The notes under the pieces were generated by a model. That model made no database searches. It was not told where the DNA came from and saw only the letters and a list, made by a program, of their open reading frames with translations. Of a DNA stretch of 5,933 nucleotides, positions 1 to 4,367 are shown piece by piece (the stretch's first letter is position 1; each line of letters starts with the position of its first letter). Origin of the DNA: DASQQQ01 sp036390995 (GTDB lineage: Bacteria; Actinomycetota; UBA4738; HRBIN12). Position numbers and translations under genes: made by a program. The DNA lies in contig DASWAT010000085.1 of NCBI GenBank assembly GCA_036390995.1, positions 1 to 5,933 on the forward strand. Direction: 5' to 3'.

Positions 1-1052
1 AGCGCGCCGTCGCCCACGGCGATCCCCGACGGGCCGGAGCCCACGCGGAGCGTCTGGCTCACCTCGTTGAGCTCCACGTTGATCCTGCTCAGGGTGCCGT
101 CGGCCGCGTCGGTCACCCAGACGGACCCTTCGCCGACGGCGATGCCCGAGGGCGACGTGCCGGTCCTGATGGTGTCCGTGATCGATCCATCTTCCGGATC
201 CAGGCGCGCGACGATCCCTCGGTCGGGCTGCGCCACCCACAGGCTCCCGAACCCGACCGCGCTCGCCCCCGGGCGATCCCTCAGCGGCGCGGCCAGCTCG
301 ACGACCCCATCGGCGTTCAAGCGCGCGACCGAGTTCGCCCCGACGTCCGTGGAGGTGTCCCCACCGGATCCGAGCAGCGGGATCCCGGCCGCGACCAACG
401 CCAGGACGGCCGCCACGCCGATGACGACCGCCCATCGCCGTCGGCTCTCCGGAGGAGCAGGCGCCGGCGGTATGAACGGACGGAGCCGCTCGACGGGATC
501 TTCCCCCTCCGGGACGACCCGGACGACGGCGACGGGATCCGAGATGCCCTTGAAGGTCAATGAGCCGTGGTCGTCGTAGCGGGCCCCGTCGACGCGACGA
601 GCCAGGTGCGTGACCTCTCGGGACGCCAGGATCTCTCCGGCTCGCGACCGGCCGCACAACCGCGCTGCGAGGTTGAGCGCGCCGCCCCGGTATCCGCCCT
701 GGACGGGGACGGCCTCACCGGCATCGAGCCCGATCCCCACGGTGAGGGGGAGCTCGGGGTCGTCCAGCGTCTCCTCGACGAACCGCTGCTGGAGCTCGAC
801 GGCCGTCCGGATGGCCTCCCGAGCGGAGGCGAACACGCACAGGGCCTCGTCCCCCCGGAGCTCGAGCAACGTCCCGCCGCGAGCCTCGACGCCTTCGCGA
901 GCGATGTCGGCGAACTTCGCCGCGAGCTTGGCCGCGACCTCATCGCCGCGCTCCTGCGTGAAGAGCGTGTATCCGCGGATATCGGCGATGAGGAAGGTGC
1001 GGATCTCGGCGCTGCGTGCGCCGGGGTCGTCACCCTCCCTCGTGTCCGCCAC
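1..1052 (-). CDS. Class III adenylate/guanylate cyclase-like protein with TM helix and YVTN/NHL propeller (3' end cut by window)
   Basis: 350 codons are visible; the gene runs off the window at base 1. The chosen start is GTG at 1052, 16 codons before the domain begins; there is no clear Shine-Dalgarno. Residues about 17-180 form a class III nucleotide cyclase domain. The metal-binding aspartates are D24 (in IADIRGYT) and D68 (in LRGDEALCVF), the transition-state pair is N127/R131 (in LNLAARL), and the domain closes with FKGISDPVAVVRV. Compared with Rv1625c-type cyclases, the substrate-specifying Lys and Asp positions are E64 and G120, so nucleotide specificity or even activity is uncertain. 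A Pro-rich linker leads to one membrane helix at about 207-227. An extracytoplasmic propeller follows, with repeats of the form GSLWVA...VARLDP and SPSGIAVGEGSVWVTD, as in YVTN or virginiamycin-lyase-like proteins. It lies 33 nt downstream of the TolB-like gene, probably in the same operon. Inference: extracytoplasmic binding could modulate a cytoplasmic cyclase. A substrate-binding or further propeller part may lie beyond the edge. Confidence 0.88.
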   Translation of the reverse strand, partial: MADTREGDDPGARSAEIRTFLIADIRGYTLFTQERGDEVAAKLAAKFADIAREGVEARGGTLLELRGDEALCVFASAREAIRTAVELQQRFVEETLDDPELPLTVGIGLDAGEAVPVQGGYRGGALNLAARLCGRSRAGEILASREVTHLARRVDGARYDDHGSLTFKGISDPVAVVRVVPEGEDPVERLRPFIPPAPAPPESRRRWAVVIGVAAVLALVAAGIPLLGSGGDTSTDVGANSVARLNADGVVELAAPLRDRPGASAVGFGSLWVAQPDRGIVARLDPEDGSITDTIRTGTSPSGIAVGEGSVWVTDAADGTLSRINVELNEVSQTLRVGSGPSGIAVGDGA

Positions 1053-1085
1053 CCGCCGGATTATGCGCCGGACCGGGCCGTCAGG

Positions 1086-2156
1086 CTATCCCGTTCCGGG
1101 TGCCACGATGAGGGTCTCGTCGTCGAACCACTCGGCGGTGCCGCCCTCCGCCACCACCGAGGCCTCCCCGGTCGAGACGTCGACCACGTAGATCGAGCCG
1201 CCGTCCTGATACGCGATCCTGCTCCCATCGGGCGACATCGTGGGCCACCAGATCGAGCCGTTCGCCTCCACCAGGGTCCGACGTGACCCGGTGGCGTCCG
1301 CGATCTGGATGCTCCGACCCGTGAGGTCGGGGTTCATCGGCGAGAGGAACGCGATCCGCTTCCCGTCCGGGAAGGGTATCGGGAACGCCGCGTTCCGCAG
1401 CACCATCGTGGGCTCGCCGCCGGTCGCGGGCACCGACCACACGTCGAACTTCGTGTTCTGGGACGAGTCCTGGGCTAGATGGAAGATCACGCTCCGGCCG
1501 TCGGGCGTGAAGCTCGCCGGGATGAACCACCACCCCGCGCGGGAGAGCGGGAGGTCGGTCAGCTGCGTCCGGTCGCCGCTGGAGAGGTCGTGGACGAACA
1601 AGCTCCCGACATCGTCAGGGGATGTGCCGTCCCGCTCTTGGTAGACGAGCTTGGTGCCATCGGGCGACCAACGGGCCGCGCAGATGGTGAGACCCTTCGG
1701 CGACTCGAGCGTGCGGGCGTCGGTTCCGTCGGTGTTCGCGACCGTCATGACGTCCGATCCGCTGCACCCGCCGCTGCGGTTCGATTCGTAGGCGAGCCTC
1801 GTGCCGTCGGGAGACGCTGCGTAGTTGAGGCCGCCGGCGAGGTTCCCGGCGAGCGGGATCTGTGCGCCCGACCGCAGATCGAGGAAGAAGGGGACGCTCT
1901 CGATCGGGGCCCCTCCGGTGGGCCCGGAGGGGATCGCCGGTCCGCGCCCGGCCGGGATCCGGGCGTGATGGAACGGCCCACCGTTCGTGAGGATCCAGAC
2001 CACGACCACGAAGACCGCGATCCCCACCGCCGCCGCCGAGAGGCGTTGGTTCCGGCGCTTGCGGTCGCGCCGGCGAAGGAACCGCTCGAGCGAGGGCTCG
2101 GGCGGCTGGACCAGGGGCTCGAACCGCTCCAGCACGTCGAACCGGTCGGGACTCAT
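1086..2156 (-). CDS. Single-pass membrane protein with TolB-like PD40 propeller, candidate partner of the ECF sigma factor
   Basis: 356 residues. The N-terminal ~40 residues are cytoplasmic and end in a very basic patch (RRRDRKRRNQR, 28-38). A membrane helix follows at about 41-57, then a Pro/Gly linker and an extracytoplasmic beta-propeller. PD40/WD40-like blades show as repeated SPDG signatures: YAASPDGTRLAYES (112-125), ARWSPDGTKLVYQE (161-174), ASFTPDGRSVIFH (214-226), PIPFPDGKRIAFLS (259-272) and PTMSPDGSRIAYQD (305-318), with a last partial blade near 341-352. The ATG overlaps the sigma-factor stop (ATGA, 2156-2153), which indicates translational coupling. Genes in this position usually encode the anti-sigma factor, but no zinc anti-sigma HxxxCxxC motif is present, so an anti-sigma role is inferred from context and topology only. 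The cytoplasmic tail is much shorter than a typical anti-sigma domain. TolB itself is soluble and periplasmic, so the symbol tolB is not warranted. Confidence 0.9.
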   Translation of the reverse strand: MSPDRFDVLERFEPLVQPPEPSLERFLRRRDRKRRNQRLSAAAVGIAVFVVVVWILTNGGPFHHARIPAGRGPAIPSGPTGGAPIESVPFFLDLRSGAQIPLAGNLAGGLNYAASPDGTRLAYESNRSGGCSGSDVMTVANTDGTDARTLESPKGLTICAARWSPDGTKLVYQERDGTSPDDVGSLFVHDLSSGDRTQLTDLPLSRAGWWFIPASFTPDGRSVIFHLAQDSSQNTKFDVWSVPATGGEPTMVLRNAAFPIPFPDGKRIAFLSPMNPDLTGRSIQIADATGSRRTLVEANGSIWWPTMSPDGSRIAYQDGGSIYVVDVSTGEASVVAEGGTAEWFDDETLIVAPGTG

Positions 2157-2689
2157 GAGGGATCGGCCACCTCGTCCTTCATCCGGGCGCGGGCGCGCGT
2201 GGTGAGGGAGCGGACCGAGGAGGCACGCAGCCCGAGCATCCGGCCCGCGTCCTCGGCCGAGTAGTCCAGGATCGCGGTGAGCAGGACGGCGGCGCGCTGC
2301 TTGGGCTCCAGACCCTGGAGCAGGCGGACGACCGCGTCACGGCTCTCCACGGCGGCCAGGTCGTCGCTCTCGGGCGGCGCCACGAAGAGCGCGCGCCGAA
2401 CAGCGAGCGAGGCGCGCCGGGCCCGGCTCCGGAACACGTTCATCGAGACCCGGAACAGGTAGCCGGTCGGGTCCTCGAGCACGCCGACCCGGTCCCAGCG
2501 CTCGTACACCCTGAGGAACGCGTCCTGGGCGACCTCTTCGGCTTCGTGGCGGTTGCCGGTCACCAGGCAGAGCGCTGTGAACACGCGCCGGAACGTGTCC
2601 CGGTAGAACTCCTCGAAGCTCGGTGCCGCCTCCCCCACGTCGGCCTCCTCGGCCGGCTCCGCGGGCACCGATCGCAGATTCGCCTCCAT
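2153..2689 (-). CDS. ECF-family (sigma-70 group 4) RNA polymerase sigma factor
   Basis: 178 residues, the usual ECF length. Region 2 covers about 25-92: FEEFYRDTFRRVFTALCLVTG, then the conserved helix RHEAEEVAQDAFLRVYERW (residues 47-65, core-RNAP binding and -10 recognition) and PTGYLFRVSMNVFRSRARR. A short linker (about 100-118) leads to region 4 (about 122-172), LLQGLEPKQRAAVLLTAILDYSAEDAGRMLGLRASSVRSLTTRARARM, in which the helix-turn-helix contacts the -35 element. No C-terminal extension is present. The start ATG at 2689 follows a weak purine-rich GGCGCAGG. The gene lies 54 nt after the haloperoxidase stop on the same strand and overlaps the propeller membrane protein by ATGA. The likely role is a stress- or envelope-responsive sigma factor held by its membrane partner; target promoters are unknown. 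The identity is clear, the ECF subgroup is not. Confidence 0.95.
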   Translation of the reverse strand: MEANLRSVPAEPAEEADVGEAAPSFEEFYRDTFRRVFTALCLVTGNRHEAEEVAQDAFLRVYERWDRVGVLEDPTGYLFRVSMNVFRSRARRASLAVRRALFVAPPESDDLAAVESRDAVVRLLQGLEPKQRAAVLLTAILDYSAEDAGRMLGLRASSVRSLTTRARARMKDEVADPS

Positions 2690-2743
2690 CCTGCGCCTTG
2701 AACGCGCGCGGGACCAGTCACGCTGCGGCGACCGTCCCCCGGA

Positions 2744-4042
2744 TCACGTCGTCGGACGGAAGTAGTGCTTCTCGAGCCAGTGCGAGACCTTCCTGCCGAT
2801 GACGTGTCCCTGCGTGTCGGCCGTGCGGAAGTGGATGCCCGCCCACACGCGCGCGTCGGTGATCTCCTTGATGGCCTCGGAGAACCGGTCGAACCCCCTG
2901 GTCGTCCCGGAGAACGTGCTGAACGTGCTGAACGGGACCTTGTCCGTGCCGAAGAAGTCCTTCAGGGTCTCCACGACGGCCCCGCTGACGCACGTGTGCC
3001 CCGAGGGGTGCTCGGGGAACGGCGGCGTTCCGAAGAGCGGTGTCCAGGTCGGGTCTGCCTCGGTCGCCGGGTTGCCGTCCGTGTCCGCCTGTCGGATCGC
3101 CGTGATGGGCCGCCAGAAGTTCCAATAGTACTTGTCGTTCCAGCAGGCGATGACGCCGTCCGCTCCCGCCATGTTCGCCATCGCGAACAGGCGGGCGGCC
3201 TGGGCGATGTCCAGCTCCTGGGTCTCGGCGAGCTGTCGGAAGATCGCGTTCCACAGGACCGCGCCGTTGGCCTGCCAGAACAGCGCCGCGTCGGTCTGGT
3301 CGGGCGTTCGGACCGTGCTGGTGAGGGAACCGAGCCGCTCGACCTCCTCGAGGTCCTCCGCGTAGGCGGCGCTGGTGAGCGCGTTCGGACCGTCCGAGCG
3401 GAACGCGTAGGGGCTCGGGATCAGGAACGGCCGCACGTTGCCGACCCACGGAGCCGGCTCGACGACGGGGACGCCGTTCACGAACGCCGTCGATCGCCAC
3501 TCGCCGGGTTCGTCGCCCTGGATCACCGTGAACGGGCCGAACCGACCGTCGTTCGTCCTGGCCGCGAGCATGGCATCGGCCGCCGCCCCACCGACCTCGA
3601 TCCCGCCTGTCTCTGCCGCCCCGTCGGGGATCTGCGCGAGGGACGCGGCCAGCTGGGCGTCGAGAGTGGCCTGCTGCCCCGGGAACAGGGCGAGGAGCAC
3701 GTCGTGGGCCGCGGTGGCGGCGGCCGCCGGGGCCGAGTCGCCGGGATCGGCCGCGACCGGTGCTTGGAGGTACGGCTCGTACCCGCCGACGATCGCGTTG
3801 ACCGCGTCGTACACGGCCCCCTGGACCATCGCGAGGTGCAGGTAGGCGACCGTCGGGCCCTGTCCGGCGGTGCCGATGATGGCCGCCTGCGCGTTCGCGT
3901 TCCACTCGATCGCCATGAGTGCAGGGTCGGGCGTGACCGCGCTCGCCGGCTGGGTCACGGGGAGCGCCAGGGTGGCGAAGATGGCAGCGAGGCTCACGAT
4001 CGCGGCTCCCGCGTGGCGTTGGCGTCGGCCGGTCCGTTCCAT
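2744..4042 (-). CDS. Secreted vanadium-dependent haloperoxidase / PAP2-superfamily protein
   Basis: 432 residues from the ATG at 4042. The N-terminus is a signal peptide: basic n-region (RRQRH, 6-10), hydrophobic core (about 12-28) and a probable cleavage after ASA at 35. The vanadate/phosphate pocket is complete: K304-x6-R311-P312 (KYYWNFWRP), P346-S-G-H349 (PSGH, catalytic His) and R398-x5-H404 (ARVWAGIH, His ligand to vanadium). The residue seven before the catalytic His is Phe (F342), as in fungal vanadium chloroperoxidase rather than the His of bromoperoxidases. Family role: oxidation of halides by H2O2, or phosphatase/acid-phosphatase-like chemistry, in the extracytoplasmic space; the substrate is unknown. 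The frame stays open upstream to 4519, but the signal peptide, the ribosome binding site and poor third-position GC upstream (about 47% in 4141-4254) fix the start at 4042. It is the first gene of the minus-strand run, 54 nt before the sigma gene. Confidence 0.92.
   Translation of the reverse strand: MERTGRRQRHAGAAIVSLAAIFATLALPVTQPASAVTPDPALMAIEWNANAQAAIIGTAGQGPTVAYLHLAMVQGAVYDAVNAIVGGYEPYLQAPVAADPGDSAPAAAATAAHDVLLALFPGQQATLDAQLAASLAQIPDGAAETGGIEVGGAAADAMLAARTNDGRFGPFTVIQGDEPGEWRSTAFVNGVPVVEPAPWVGNVRPFLIPSPYAFRSDGPNALTSAAYAEDLEEVERLGSLTSTVRTPDQTDAALFWQANGAVLWNAIFRQLAETQELDIAQAARLFAMANMAGADGVIACWNDKYYWNFWRPITAIRQADTDGNPATEADPTWTPLFGTPPFPEHPSGHTCVSGAVVETLKDFFGTDKVPFSTFSTFSGTTRGFDRFSEAIKEITDARVWAGIHFRTADTQGHVIGRKVSHWLEKHYFRPTT
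2912..2934. repeat. Short 9-bp tandem repeat inside the haloperoxidase gene
   Basis: The 9-mer gaacgtgct occurs twice in tandem (2912-2920 and 2921-2929), followed by gaacg. On the coding strand this gives the FSTFSTFSG stretch (residues 371-379) between the PSGH motif and the last vanadate motif. It is a small in-frame duplication in what is probably a loop, with no evidence of a regulatory role. Confidence 0.7.
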
Positions 4043-4049
4043 CGGTGGT

Positions 4050-4058
4050 CCACCTCCC
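4050..4058 (-). promoter_or_regulatory. Ribosome binding site of the haloperoxidase gene
   Basis: On the minus strand this reads GGGAGGTGG. The core GGAGGT (4052-4057) lies 9 nt before the ATG at 4042. It is the only strong Shine-Dalgarno match in the window, and it decides the start against the much longer open frame upstream. Confidence 0.75.
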
Positions 4059-4098
4059 TCGCGCGCGACCGGCAGGCACGGATCGCGCATCAGCATCC

Positions 4099-4257
4099 AT
4101 GCGGGGTCTTGAACGCACGACCCGCGAGCGACGCTGCAGGCTCGGCGACGACGCGGGCGAGCAGATCGAGTTCGTCGGGACGGCCGGCACCGAAGCCAGC
4201 TGCGGACACCTGTGGGAGCACCTGCGCGAGCGCCACTGGAACGGGCCGCCGTTCTAG
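4099..4257 (+). CDS. Short hypothetical ORF or 3' remnant of an unrecognised gene
   Basis: 52 codons from ATG 4099 to TAG 4257; an in-frame GTG at 4045 would make it 70 aa. The product is not recognised. The C-terminal half (GDDAGEQIEFVGTAG through HLRERHWNGPPF) has an ordinary soluble-protein composition with one Cys and two Trp. In the last 38 sense codons, GC by codon position counts to 28/38, 18/38 and 36/38. This is the classic high-GC coding pattern and is better than either overlapping minus frame. The first 14 codons are weaker (10/14 GC3), and no Shine-Dalgarno precedes either start. The 5' part overlaps the leader of the divergent haloperoxidase gene. It may be a real small protein with an unclear start or the surviving tail of a degraded gene. 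The stop lies 110 nt before the HNH gene. Confidence 0.35.
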   Translation: MRGLERTTRERRCRLGDDAGEQIEFVGTAGTEASCGHLWEHLRERHWNGPPF

Positions 4258-4317
4258 GCGAGCTCGGAGCCGGGGCAGCCTCGCGATCCGGCCAGGGATC
4301 CGGAGGAGTTGCCCGGG

Positions 4318-4333
4318 TGTGACGTGGTTCACA
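4318..4333. promoter_or_regulatory. CRP/Crp-FNR family operator (exact TGTGA-N6-TCACA)
   Basis: The sequence TGTGA-CGTGGT-TCACA is an exact match to the CRP-family palindrome, which also describes sites of actinobacterial CRP regulators. Its centre is 4325.5, about 41.5 to 42.5 bases before the inferred transcription start of the HNH gene (4367/4368). That is the usual spacing for class II activation, where the operator overlaps the -35 region. The match is seen directly; binding and the direction of control are inferred. Confidence 0.6.
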
Positions 4334-4340
4334 GCCAGGT

Positions 4341-4356
4341 CCGAACGCGTGTTCGA
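4341..4356. promoter_or_regulatory. LexA/SOS box upstream of the DUF222-HNH gene
   Basis: The 14-mer CGAACGCGTGTTCG (4342-4355) fits the Gram-positive LexA consensus CGAACRNRYGTTYG at every position. Against the mycobacterial form TCGAAC-N4-GTTCGA it has a single mismatch (C for T at 4341). It ends 11 nt before the ATG and overlaps the first bases of the likely -10 element, so bound LexA would block RNA polymerase. Several M. tuberculosis 13E12-family genes are described as LexA-regulated, which fits this placement. Confidence 0.72.
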
Positions 4357-4360
4357 TACT
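4355..4360 (+). promoter_or_regulatory. Likely -10 element of the DUF222-HNH gene (leaderless start)
   Basis: GATACT matches TATAAT at four of six positions, including the A and final T that actinobacterial -10 elements keep. It lies 7 nt before the ATG at 4368, so transcription would begin at or next to the start codon. This agrees with the lack of any Shine-Dalgarno in front of that ATG. A TTCACA (4328-4333, five of six to TTGACA) lies 21 nt upstream, too far for an ideal -35 but inside the CRP-like operator. Confidence 0.45.
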
Positions 4361-4367
4361 GATCGAC

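Larger units (their letters stand above)
4043..4367. other. Divergent spacer between the haloperoxidase and HNH genes
   Basis: A 325-base stretch between two divergent, well-supported genes. The left end (4043-4060) holds the haloperoxidase ribosome binding site. The middle (4099-4257) holds a short plus-strand ORF with coding-like base use. An imperfect hairpin (4101-4108 with 4119-4125) and a 5-bp hairpin (4285-4300) are present, neither followed by a T-run. The right end (4318-4367) is a compact operator/promoter region for the HNH gene. No convincing promoter for the haloperoxidase could be assigned. Confidence 0.7.

Noticed and set aside
567..1286. Plus-strand open frame across the cyclase and propeller genes
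   Set aside because: Spans the junction of two well-supported minus-strand genes, has no recognisable motif, and is explained as a high-GC shadow.
2710..2738. Hairpin between the haloperoxidase and sigma genes (GGGAC/GTCCC with a bulged extension, 10-nt loop) as a terminator
   Set aside because: The stem is imperfect and no T-run follows on the minus strand; not enough to call a terminator or break the operon.
4101..4125. tRNA-like T-arm (TTCAAGA loop near CCCCGC on the minus strand)
   Set aside because: The 5-bp stem does not pair in tRNA register, and no acceptor, D or anticodon arms can be drawn around it; it is an imperfect hairpin only.
4150..4174. ECF-type promoter on the minus strand (CGAAC, 16-nt spacer, CGTC) upstream of the haloperoxidase
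   Set aside because: CGTC is very common at this GC content, the -35 is not GGAAC, and it lies over 100 nt from the start inside the coding-like part of the small ORF.
4285..4300. GATCC-N6-GGATC hairpin after the small ORF as a terminator
   Set aside because: A 5-bp stem without a T-run is too weak.
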